DNA from: Streptoverticillium olivoreticuli subsp. olivoreticuli
GTDB lineage: Bacteria > Actinomycetota > Actinomycetes > Streptomycetales > Streptomycetaceae
NCBI RefSeq assembly: GCF_003391135.1
Contig: NZ_CP031455.1
Span: 2,441,501-2,505,500, forward strand
Direction of reading: 5' to 3'
Length of the DNA: 64,000 nt
The translations under genes were made by a program, and so were the position numbers. This document shows, in pieces, positions 1 to 7,707 of this stretch. The notes beneath the pieces are model-generated. The model was not told where the DNA came from. It ran no database searches and was given only the letters and a program-made list of their open reading frames with translations. The first letter of the stretch is position 1; each line of letters begins with the position of its first letter.

Positions 1-1
1 C

Positions 2-289
2 GCGACGACGGTCCGGCAGACCTGGCTGCGCGGTCTGCACATCCAACTGCGGTACAGCACCGCCTGTGAGGCGGTGTGGGGGCGGATCGAGAACGGGACG
101 GTCGGCGACTCCGTGACGATCAAGGACAAACGGGGACGCGAGGAGCAGGCCGCCATCAGGGTGGGCACGGACACCTACACCCGGATGCTCGCGGTCGCCG
201 GGGACGCCCCGGACTCGGTGACGGTCTGCGGCACCATCCCCGACCAGCACGAGCGGGAGTGCTCACCGGTGGGCGCCGTCCAGCCCTGA
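2..289 (+). CDS. DUF2690 family protein, 3' end (partial)
   Basis: This is the C-terminal 95 residues of a gene that begins before the window; the reading frame is open from base 2. The motif LRYSTACEAVWGRI followed by GD, and a second conserved Cys near the end (VTVCGT), fits the DUF2690 domain. That domain is common in Streptomyces proteins, often after an N-terminal HTH and a membrane segment, neither of which is visible here. Function is unknown. The following 227 bases up to 516 hold no gene I can support. Confidence 0.6.
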   Translation, partial: ATTVRQTWLRGLHIQLRYSTACEAVWGRIENGTVGDSVTIKDKRGREEQAAIRVGTDTYTRMLAVAGDAPDSVTVCGTIPDQHERECSPVGAVQP

Positions 290-516
290 CGGAGTGCCAT
301 GTCACGCGTCCGGCACGGCGGTTCCCTGGTCTCCTGCGGGACGGCCCCTCCCGGGTTGTGACGAGAAACGTTATGGACCTTCTGATCTGATCCCGTCATC
401 CTTCGGGGGCAACGCGGTCATCAGGAGGTCTGTCCGGCTCGCGGTGGGTCCGGCGCGGCAGGGTGGATCGCCCTGTCGACGGCATCGGATCGTATGCGAG
501 AGTCAGGACACGAGAG

Positions 517-1668
517 ATGAAGATGCAATGGCGCGGGACGAAGCTGCCGTTCGTCGTCGGCACGGTGTGCGCGGCGATGCTGGCACTGGCGGCCCCGGCG
601 CAGGCCGGGACGGCCGACGGCGACCACGCCGGGACGCTGGCGGCGCTGAAGGCGTTCCAGTCGGCCGGGGGTCCGGGCGCGGGCATCCACGCCGGTGACG
701 GAGCGGGTTCCTGGACGCTCTCCACCGGCACGGGCACCATCAACACGAATACGCCTCTCCAATCGACCGACCACTACCGCATAGGCAGCCAGACCAAGAG
801 CTTCACCGCGGCCGTGGTGCTCCAGCTCGTCGACGAGGGCAAGGTCGCGCTCGACGCGCCGATCGAGCGCTACCTGCCCGGTGTCGTCGACGGCAACGGC
901 TACGACGGCAACACCATCACCGTGCGGCAACTCCTCCAGCACACCAGCGGAATCGCCAGGTACGAGCCGCTGTTCACCTCGGCGCCCGCCAACCCCGACG
1001 GCTCGTACCCGATCGAAGCACTGGTGCGGGAAGCCCTGAAGGCGGCCCCGACCTCCGCGCCCGGCGGCACCTTCACTTACTCCAACGCCAACTATCTGAT
1101 CCTCGGCATGCTCATCGAGAAGACGACCGGAATGCCGGTGTACAAGGCCGTCACGAGCCGGATCATCGCGCCGCTCGGCCTGACCGGGACCACCTTCCCG
1201 CGTCCGGGCGACCGCTCCCTGCCGGCCCCGGCCGTGCACGGATACCACGGCGTCCGGGTCGGCCCGTTCTTCTTCTGGACCGACGTGGTCAGCTATGACC
1301 CGTCCGTCTTCAACAGCGCCGGGGCGATCGTCTCGACCCAGGAGGACCTCACCGCCTTCTACCAGGCGCTGGCCGCGGGCAAGGTCGTCTCGCAGGCGAC
1401 CCTGGGCGAGATGGAGAAGACCGTTCCCGTCGGTGCGGTGAACGGCCACGCCCTCGCCTACGGCCTCGGCCTCATCCGCTACGACCTGTCCTGCGGCGGC
1501 GTGGCCTGGGGACACGACGGCGAGGTGCCGGGCTACTACACGGAGACGCTCGTCACCGCGGACGGCCGCCACGCGTCCGTGGTGACCAACGCCCATCTCA
1601 CGACCAACCCGCCCACCCCGCAGATGTACAAACTGCTGGACACCGCGCTCTGCGAGAACCGGTCCTAG
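517..1668 (+). CDS. Secreted serine hydrolase (beta-lactamase / D-Ala-D-Ala carboxypeptidase family)
   Basis: A 383-residue exported serine hydrolase of the class C beta-lactamase/penicillin-binding fold. The start at 517 is chosen because an AGGA box lies 8 bases upstream and a clean signal peptide follows: basic MKMQWRGTK, then a hydrophobic stretch to AQA, with likely cleavage after residue 30. Catalytic motifs are present: SQTK (SxxK) at residues 91-94, YSN at 188-190 and a late HDG triad in the sequence GHDGEVPGY. The family includes D-alanyl-D-alanine carboxypeptidases and esterases; the substrate cannot be told from sequence. It is monocistronic and convergent with the operon that ends at 1693. 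Confidence 0.88.
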   Translation: MKMQWRGTKLPFVVGTVCAAMLALAAPAQAGTADGDHAGTLAALKAFQSAGGPGAGIHAGDGAGSWTLSTGTGTINTNTPLQSTDHYRIGSQTKSFTAAVVLQLVDEGKVALDAPIERYLPGVVDGNGYDGNTITVRQLLQHTSGIARYEPLFTSAPANPDGSYPIEALVREALKAAPTSAPGGTFTYSNANYLILGMLIEKTTGMPVYKAVTSRIIAPLGLTGTTFPRPGDRSLPAPAVHGYHGVRVGPFFFWTDVVSYDPSVFNSAGAIVSTQEDLTAFYQALAAGKVVSQATLGEMEKTVPVGAVNGHALAYGLGLIRYDLSCGGVAWGHDGEVPGYYTETLVTADGRHASVVTNAHLTTNPPTPQMYKLLDTALCENRS

Positions 1669-1692
1669 CCGACCGGGTCCCGTCGCCCCTCC

Positions 1693-2430
1693 TCAGTCCC
1701 GGCGCAGGGATGCGAGGTAGTCGCGCAGGGTCCGGGCGGTGCGCTCGGCACTCCAGAGCTCGAGCACCTGGGGGTCCTCCGACGGCCGGGCGGCGGCGAT
1801 GCGTTCGCGGGCGGGCCGGTGGAGCTGGTGCTTGGAGAAGGCGTAGACGTCGGGCGGAGTGGCGCAGAGCCCGTCCGCCCGGCGCAGCGCCGCGGCGAGC
1901 AGAGCGTCGGGCTCGACGATCTCGTGCACCAGGCCGATCGAGGCGGCCTGTTCCGGGGCGAGCCGGCCGGCCCCGAGCACCATCGCGTCCAGCGCCGGGC
2001 CTACGGCGTGGCGCATGATCTCCAGGGGCACCGTGGGGAACGGCACGCCCGCGGCGAGCTCGGCGAGCCCGATGGTGCCGCGCGACATGAGCCGGATGTC
2101 GCACGCGGCCGCCAGCACGCATCCGCCGGCCAGGGCGTGCCCGTTCACCGCGGCGACGACCGGCCTCGGATGCCCGAACAGGGCGAGCATCGCGAGGCTC
2201 AGCGCCGGGAGGAACTTCTCGACGTACGGCGGGCCGCCGTCGACGATCCGCTTCAGATCCACACCCGCCGAGAAGGACCGCCCGCTGCCGGTCAGCACGA
2301 CGGCGCGGGCGTCGGCGACGGCGGCCAGGGTCGTCGGAACGGCGGTGAGCAACTCGAGATCCAGTGCGTTCACCGGTCCGTGGTCCAGGGTCAGGACGGC
2401 GATGCCGTCGTGGTCGGCTGTCTCGATCAT
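1693..2430 (-). CDS. Enoyl-CoA hydratase/isomerase-fold protein, last gene of the acyl/radical-SAM operon
   Basis: A 245-residue crotonase-superfamily protein starting at ATG 2430, 11 bases after the thioesterase gene. The oxyanion-hole region SAGVDLK (residues 54-60) and AGGC (101-104) are recognisable. Of the two catalytic Glu residues of enoyl-CoA hydratase, the second (Glu164 in rat) is kept as Glu124, but the first (Glu144) is Val105. A single-Glu layout is typical of enoyl isomerases and of other crotonase reactions, so simple hydration is doubtful. Its place behind FAAL, ACP and ketosynthase genes suggests it acts on an ACP- or CoA-bound acyl intermediate; that is inference. Confidence 0.85.
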   Translation of the reverse strand: MIETADHDGIAVLTLDHGPVNALDLELLTAVPTTLAAVADARAVVLTGSGRSFSAGVDLKRIVDGGPPYVEKFLPALSLAMLALFGHPRPVVAAVNGHALAGGCVLAAACDIRLMSRGTIGLAELAAGVPFPTVPLEIMRHAVGPALDAMVLGAGRLAPEQAASIGLVHEIVEPDALLAAALRRADGLCATPPDVYAFSKHQLHRPARERIAAARPSEDPQVLELWSAERTARTLRDYLASLRRD

Positions 2431-2441
2431 CCGGCGGTCCT

Positions 2442-2885
2442 TCAGTCGTCGTAGCCGTCGAGGTCGGTGAGCAGGATCTTCGAGACCGTGTACGTGCCCT
2501 GCCCGGCCGCCACGAGTTTGCCGCTGTCGGCGTAGATGTCGCTGCGCGCGACGTACACGGTCTTCCCCGCGGAAACCACCTCGCCGATGGCGTGGATTCC
2601 CTCTTTCCGCACCGGCCGGATCAGGTTGATGTGATAGTCGACCGTGAGGACGCTGTAGGTCTCCTCCATCGAGTTGGCCGCCATGAACCCGGCGGTGTCC
2701 CCGACCTCGAACAGCATGGCGGCGTGCAGGAAGTCCGAGTTCTGCGTGAGATCGCCGTGGAACGGAATGGCCACGCGCGCGGCCCCGGCCTTCTCGATCG
2801 TGATCGTCTTGTTCAGGAATCGGGAGATCTTGCAGTTCATGCAACAGCGGGTGAGCTTCTCGAAATGTGTCGACGAAGAACCCAT
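2442..2885 (-). CDS. PaaI-like hotdog-fold acyl thioesterase
   Basis: A 147-residue hotdog-fold protein. The central segment FLHAAMLFEVGDTAGFMA (about residues 52-69) matches the HGG-type helix of PaaI/DUF4442-type thioesterases, followed by beta strands with the pattern VDYHINLIRPVRKEG. It probably releases the acyl product from the carrier protein or from CoA. It lies 31 bases after the ketosynthase gene and 11 bases before the crotonase gene, on the same strand. A CxxC-like N-terminal element (CCMNC, near residues 14-18) is unusual for the family; its role is unknown. A role as dehydratase rather than thioesterase cannot be excluded from the fold alone. Confidence 0.8.
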   Translation of the reverse strand: MGSSSTHFEKLTRCCMNCKISRFLNKTITIEKAGAARVAIPFHGDLTQNSDFLHAAMLFEVGDTAGFMAANSMEETYSVLTVDYHINLIRPVRKEGIHAIGEVVSAGKTVYVARSDIYADSGKLVAAGQGTYTVSKILLTDLDGYDD

Positions 2886-2916
2886 GGCGGTGCTCCTTCC
2901 GAATGCGAGGGCATGA

Positions 2917-4182
2917 CTACGCGCGCGACACGACCAGGCCGGCGTTGATCCCGCCGAAGCCGGAGGCGTTGACCAGGCAACGGCGCACCTCGGTGGTGCG
3001 GGCTTCGCGGGCGATGTCCATGTCGGCGAACGCGGGATCGGGTTTTTCGAGCTTCAGGGTAGGGGGCACGGTCTGGTGGCGCAGCGCCATGAGTGCGGCA
3101 ACGAGGTTCATCGGGCCGCTCGCGGCGAACGTATGCCCTGTGTGCCCCTTGAGCGAGGTGACGATCGGCTTCCGGCGGGCGTCCGCCGTCACGGACCGCA
3201 GTGCCTCGAGTTCGGCGGCATCGCCCTGGATCATGCCGGAGGCGTGCGCGAAGACGCAGTCGATCGCGTCCGGTCCCACCGCGGCGTCGGCGAGTGCGCC
3301 GGTCATGCAACGCGCGACGTGGCGGGGCGAGATGGCGGTGATGCCGTCGCAACCACCGTTCGTGGCGAAGCCGGTCAGTTCGCCGTGGACCACCGCGCCG
3401 CGCGCCTCGGCGTGGGCACGGTCCTCCAGCACGAAGACGGCGGCCGCCTCGCCGACGACCATGCCGTCCCGCTCGCGGTCGAACGGGCGGGGTGTGCTCG
3501 CCGGATCGTCGCGTCCGCTGAGAGCTCTCATCGCTTCGAAGCCGGAGTAGGTGATCGGAGTGGTCACCGCCTCTACCCCTCCGGCGAGTGCCCACGTACG
3601 GGCGCCGGACCGGATCGCGCGCATCGCCTGGCCCAGTGCCTGAGTGCCGCTCGCGCAAGCGCCGGCGATCGTCATCTGCTCCTCCTCGATCCCGTGGCGC
3701 AGCGCGATCGCGCTCGCCGCCATGTTCGGGATGAGGGAGGGGATCAGAAAGGGGCTGGTCCTGCGCACGCCCTGCTGCTCCTGCTTGAGCACGCCGGCCT
3801 CGATGCTGGGCAGGCCGCCCATCGCCACGCCGAGGAAGACGGCCCCGCCCGGTGGGCAACTCGGTGGCTCCTCCTCGGCGTTCCGGTCGTCCTCCGCCGC
3901 CGGAGGAAAGCTGTCCTCCAGTGCCCGGTCCGCGGCGAACAGCGCGTAGCGCACGAAAGCGCTCATGCGCTTGATCTCGAACTGGAAGGGGCCCGGCGGG
4001 AACGTCACGACGGCGTCGTCGATCTGGCCCGCACACCGGCTGCGGAAACGGCCGGGGTCGAAGCGCGTCAGCGGGACGATCCCCGAGCGGCCGCCGACGA
4101 GGCCTTGCCACAGGTCGTCGACCGTCGGGCCGAGCGGGCAGACCACCCCCATACCGGTCACCACTACGCTGCGTCGTGGCAC
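2917..4182 (-). CDS. Beta-ketoacyl-ACP synthase (FabF/KAS II type)
   Basis: A 421-residue ketosynthase that would condense an acyl-ACP with malonyl-ACP. It opens with the typical VVVTGMGVVCPLG. The catalytic triad is intact: Cys176 in GACASGTQ, His313 in FAHASG and His350 in KGHTGH, with Lys345 also present. Around the first His the usual HGTSTP is replaced by HASGMI, so the substrate pocket may differ from FabF. An acidic, Pro-rich insertion near residues 95-112 (EDDRNAEEEPPSCPP) is also atypical. It sits 13 bases after the ACP gene within the operon and probably extends the acyl chain loaded by the adjacent FAAL. A housekeeping role is unlikely given the context. Confidence 0.92.
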   Translation of the reverse strand: MPRRSVVVTGMGVVCPLGPTVDDLWQGLVGGRSGIVPLTRFDPGRFRSRCAGQIDDAVVTFPPGPFQFEIKRMSAFVRYALFAADRALEDSFPPAAEDDRNAEEEPPSCPPGGAVFLGVAMGGLPSIEAGVLKQEQQGVRRTSPFLIPSLIPNMAASAIALRHGIEEEQMTIAGACASGTQALGQAMRAIRSGARTWALAGGVEAVTTPITYSGFEAMRALSGRDDPASTPRPFDRERDGMVVGEAAAVFVLEDRAHAEARGAVVHGELTGFATNGGCDGITAISPRHVARCMTGALADAAVGPDAIDCVFAHASGMIQGDAAELEALRSVTADARRKPIVTSLKGHTGHTFAASGPMNLVAALMALRHQTVPPTLKLEKPDPAFADMDIAREARTTEVRRCLVNASGFGGINAGLVVSRA

Positions 4183-4195
4183 TGTCGGGACCGCG

Positions 4196-4471
4196 TCACG
4201 CCGGCTGCTGGGGTGCGTCCTGCAGATCCCGTATGTAGGTCACGAGATCCCGCATCGTCCCGAACTTGTCCATGACGGACCCGTCGAACTCCAACCCGAA
4301 ACAGTCCTCCATATAGAGAAGCAGCTCGACCATCTTGAGCGAGCTCATCCCCTCGATGGACGTGGCGAGATGCGAATCCGGAGCGAGATGGGAGACATCG
4401 GCTTCCACGAACTCGCCGATGTGCCCGACGATCTTCTCGAACAGCTCCTGATCCCTCTTCTCGTCATGCAT
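4196..4471 (-). CDS. Acyl carrier protein
   Basis: A discrete carrier protein of about 91 residues. The phosphopantetheine attachment Ser is in the motif GMSSLKMVEL (canonical DSL-x-x-VEL), here with Met-Ser in place of Asp-Ser. I chose ATG 4471 because AGAGG lies 6-7 bases upstream; a GTG at 4480 would add three residues. The gene follows the FAAL stop by 12 bases. It is presumably charged by the FAAL and serves the ketosynthase. No phosphopantetheinyl transferase is in the window, so a housekeeping one must activate it. Confidence 0.9.
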   Translation of the reverse strand: MHDEKRDQELFEKIVGHIGEFVEADVSHLAPDSHLATSIEGMSSLKMVELLLYMEDCFGLEFDGSVMDKFGTMRDLVTYIRDLQDAPQQPA

Positions 4472-4483
4472 CGTGCGCACCTC

Positions 4484-6184
4484 TCAATCGCTCGTGCTCG
4501 CGGTGAACCGTTCTTCGATCATCTTTCGGCACAGATGGCGCTGGATCTTGCCGCTGGTGGTCCGGGGAAGCATGGCTCGGCCGACCCAGTGGAAGGTGAC
4601 GCCGCCGATGCCGAACGCCTCCGCGAGCGCGTCGCTCACCCGGCCGGTGACCTCCCGTCGGTCGCGGCCGTCGGCGAGCCGCTCGTCGAGCAGGAGGTGG
4701 AGCTGCTCGGTCCGCAGCGTCGGGTCGGGGATGCCGACCGCGACGACCGCCGGGGTACGCGGGCTCTCCGTGACGGCCTCCACGAACGTCTCCAGCTGGT
4801 CGGGGATGTAGTTGCGGCCCGCGATGATCACGATGTCCTTGCGGCGGCCGGTGACATACAGCTCTCCGTCGACCTGATATCCGAGGTCGCCCGTGCGCAG
4901 ACAGCCGTCCGTCCGCTCGAGCCGATCGTCGGACGCGCTCGCCCGCGCGTCGCCCGGAGCCGCGAGGCAGCCGTCGATCACGCTGGGTCCGGACACCTCT
5001 ATCTCGCCGATCTCACGGTCGGGCAGGGGCGCCCCGTCCGCGTCGACCACCCGCAGACGATGGCCGGGCAGCACCCGGCCCACGCACACCATGCTCGTGG
5101 TGTGCGGATCCGCGGCCGGGCGGGGCTCTGCACGTCCCCTCGCCGCGATCGCCTCCGTGTCGACCCGGTCGACCGAGTACGGCCGGCCGACGTCGGAGAT
5201 GGTGACCGCGAGCGTCGCCTCCGCGAGCCCGTACACGGGCCTGAGCGTCGTTCCGGGCAGACCGAAACGGCCGAAAATCGCCTGGAACTCTCGCATCGTG
5301 CTCTCGTGCACCGGCTCCGCGCCGCACAGCGCGACACGCCAGGACGACAGATCGAGATCGTCCGGCGGGCGTCGCTTCGCGACTCGCGCGCAGATATGGA
5401 ACGCGGAGCTCGGCGCGGGCGACAAAGTGCCCCGGTATCGGCTGATCCATTGCAGCCACGAGAGCGGGTTCCGCAGGAAGTTGACCGGGTCCGCCAGCAC
5501 CATCGGGATGCGGGAGTGGAGCGCGTAGGAAATCCCGATGAGCCCCATGTCGTGGAACAGCGGAAGCCAACTCACCAGCGAATCATCGGCTTTGCCCCGG
5601 ATCGCCTCTGCGATCGCACGGACATTGGCGACGATGTTGCCGTGCCGGACCACGGCCAGCTTCGGCGCGCCGGTCGAGCCGGAGGTCGCCTGAAGATGGG
5701 CGAGCGACGTCGGCGTCGCGCGCGGCGGGCCCATGTGGAGGGGTGAGCCGCGAAGGGCGTCCGGCGTCACGACCGGGATCGGCAGCGCCGGCGCGAGCGC
5801 GTTCTCCCACTCCGGGGACGCGACGACCCGCCTGGCCCGCGCGTGCTCGGCCAGCCCTCGGAGGTTTGCCGCGTAGTGCGCGATACGGCCGTCCATCGGC
5901 TCCGCCACGACGATCGGCACGACCCCGGCGTACAGACAGCCGAGATAGACCGAGAGGAAGTCACGCGAGGTGGGCAGGACGATGACGACGCGGTCCCCTT
6001 CCTCGATTCCATGCCTTTCGAGTCCGGCCACGGCCTGTCCGGCGAGGCGGTACACGTCCGCGCAGCCGAGTGCGAACTCCTCCCCGGATCTCTCGATCAC
6101 ACGGAACGCCAACCGGTCCGGAGTCCGGTCGGCGCTTTCGAGCAGCGCGTCGATGACGGTCTCCGGTCGATGACCTCCCGTCAT
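4484..6184 (-). CDS. Fatty acyl-AMP ligase (FAAL, FadD32-like)
   Basis: A 566-residue adenylate-forming enzyme. The P-loop LQATSGSTGAPK and the following SWLPLFHDMGLIG are typical of fatty acyl-AMP ligases, which transfer activated fatty acids to an ACP rather than to CoA. The C-terminal domain contains the GDLGYQVDGELYVTGR hinge region and the distal Lys in TSGKIQR. Its start codon overlaps the stop of the radical SAM gene upstream (ATGA, 6181-6184), and the ACP gene follows within 12 bases, so FAAL and ACP are probably a loading pair. The chain length of the fatty acid is not readable from sequence. Confidence 0.93.
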   Translation of the reverse strand: MTGGHRPETVIDALLESADRTPDRLAFRVIERSGEEFALGCADVYRLAGQAVAGLERHGIEEGDRVVIVLPTSRDFLSVYLGCLYAGVVPIVVAEPMDGRIAHYAANLRGLAEHARARRVVASPEWENALAPALPIPVVTPDALRGSPLHMGPPRATPTSLAHLQATSGSTGAPKLAVVRHGNIVANVRAIAEAIRGKADDSLVSWLPLFHDMGLIGISYALHSRIPMVLADPVNFLRNPLSWLQWISRYRGTLSPAPSSAFHICARVAKRRPPDDLDLSSWRVALCGAEPVHESTMREFQAIFGRFGLPGTTLRPVYGLAEATLAVTISDVGRPYSVDRVDTEAIAARGRAEPRPAADPHTTSMVCVGRVLPGHRLRVVDADGAPLPDREIGEIEVSGPSVIDGCLAAPGDARASASDDRLERTDGCLRTGDLGYQVDGELYVTGRRKDIVIIAGRNYIPDQLETFVEAVTESPRTPAVVAVGIPDPTLRTEQLHLLLDERLADGRDRREVTGRVSDALAEAFGIGGVTFHWVGRAMLPRTTSGKIQRHLCRKMIEERFTASTSD

Positions 6185-7707
6185 CGGGCGTACCCCTTCA
6201 CGAACTGCAGATCGGTGCGCTTGGAGGACCGCTCCAGCCAGGTACGGAGCTCGCCGTGCCGCGAGTCGAAGTCGGCCTTCAGCAAGTCCTCCTTCAGCGT
6301 CCCGGACGCCGTGTAGTACGGCTTCTCGAGCTCCTCCAGGAAGCGGATGTGGTGCTCCATGCCGGCCCGGCCGCGATCGACACTGAGCGAGTACGACTTG
6401 AGGCGCGCCCGCCGTTGCGGCCGCTGCTCGATTTCGAATGCCCGCTTGAAGAAGATCCCGTAGCTGTCGAGAATGCCGCGCTGCAGTTCACTGGGGCGCA
6501 TATGGCGCGGGAAGATGCCGACGAACGAGTAATGCTGGTAGGTGGGCACCTCCATGATGATCCGGTGGTCCTCGATGTCCTGACGGGCCCCGTAGAGCAG
6601 GCCCTGGAACGGGTATTCGGCGAGGCATACGAAGACCGGGTGCATGATCCGCGCCTCGGCACACCAATACGCGGTGGCCTCGATCGCCCGGCGGTCCTGG
6701 ACCTCCAGTCCGAAGATGATCGCGGAGTGAATGGCTATGTCGTTCTCGGCGAAGCGCAACAGGCGCCGGGTCTGCTCTGAGGGGTCGACACGCTTGTTGA
6801 ACGCCTGCAGGACACTGGGGTCCTCCGACTCCACCCCGAGGCAGTATTCCTCGAATCCCGACCGCTTGAGGTCGAGGACCAGCTCCATGTCGTCGGCGTG
6901 GTTGACCCGGCTCATCGCGATGAATTTGTAGTCGCGGTCGCGGAACGTCTCGGCGATCTCACGGCAATATCCCTTGCGGGTCGTGAAGTTCAGATCCGTG
7001 ACGTAGAAGCGGTTGCAGCCGGTCTGCCGATGGATGGCGTCCAGCTCGCTGCGCACGTCTTCCGCGGTCTTGGTGCGGAAGCGCCGTCCGAGCAGCCGGA
7101 TCGCGTAGCAGAACGAGCAGTCGAACGGGCAGCCGCGCGACATCGAGACCGTTGCCCAGTGCAGCTTCGGCGCCCGCGCCAGGAACTTCGGATTGATCGC
7201 GTTGGCGATATTGCCGTAGCGGGCGATCTTGTTCAGCGTCAGCTCGCCATGGGCACCGATGTAGGCCAGGTTGTCGACGTCGGTGAGGGGGTCGCCGGCC
7301 TCCAGCGCCCTGATCAGCTGGACGGACGGGATCTCCCCCTCGGCGATCACCGCGTAGTCGGCGTAGCGCAAGGCCTCGTAGGGCGCGAACGCGGCGTGGG
7401 GCCCGCCCATGATCACCACACAGCCCGGACGCTTGTCGCGCCGGATCAGCTCCAGCGTCTCGATGTTCGACCAGAAGTGTGTCGCGAGCGCCGAGATCAG
7501 GATGTAGTCGTAGCTCGCGAGGGGGAAGTCCTCGGGCTTCTCGCCCCAGAACATCTGGCACATCTCGACCCGCGCGTCCGGATACTCCTGCTGGATGAAC
7601 GAGGCGACGTAGTAGATGCCGTCGTTGTAGGTGGTCGCCAGCGTCGACGCGTCGGGATAGGCGTCGTGGAACCCCAGCTGGACGCAGAGGATGTTGAGGC
7701 TCTTCAT
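6181..7707 (-). CDS. Radical SAM protein with N-terminal cobalamin-binding-like domain (second of two)
   Basis: A 508-residue protein. Residues about 1-140 form a Rossmann-like B12-binding-type domain (MGGPHAAFAPYEAL and AEGEIPSVQLI are typical), and the radical SAM [4Fe-4S] motif CPFDCSFC has its Cys at 193, 197 and 200. Family members of this architecture methylate unactivated carbons, form C-C bonds or rearrange carbon skeletons. I do not see the DxHxxG cobalamin lower-ligand motif, so B12 may bind base-off without it, or not at all. The gene overlaps both neighbours by four bases (ATGA), which implies coupled translation with the first radical SAM gene and the FAAL. Substrate is unknown; an ACP-bound acyl chain is the plausible guess. 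Confidence 0.9.
   Translation of the reverse strand: MKSLNILCVQLGFHDAYPDASTLATTYNDGIYYVASFIQQEYPDARVEMCQMFWGEKPEDFPLASYDYILISALATHFWSNIETLELIRRDKRPGCVVIMGGPHAAFAPYEALRYADYAVIAEGEIPSVQLIRALEAGDPLTDVDNLAYIGAHGELTLNKIARYGNIANAINPKFLARAPKLHWATVSMSRGCPFDCSFCYAIRLLGRRFRTKTAEDVRSELDAIHRQTGCNRFYVTDLNFTTRKGYCREIAETFRDRDYKFIAMSRVNHADDMELVLDLKRSGFEEYCLGVESEDPSVLQAFNKRVDPSEQTRRLLRFAENDIAIHSAIIFGLEVQDRRAIEATAYWCAEARIMHPVFVCLAEYPFQGLLYGARQDIEDHRIIMEVPTYQHYSFVGIFPRHMRPSELQRGILDSYGIFFKRAFEIEQRPQRRARLKSYSLSVDRGRAGMEHHIRFLEELEKPYYTASGTLKEDLLKADFDSRHGELRTWLERSSKRTDLQFVKGYAR

Noticed and set aside
4484..6184. Terminal-alkyne (JamABC-type) interpretation of the FAAL-ACP pair
   Set aside because: That system needs a membrane fatty acid desaturase/acetylenase, and none is present.
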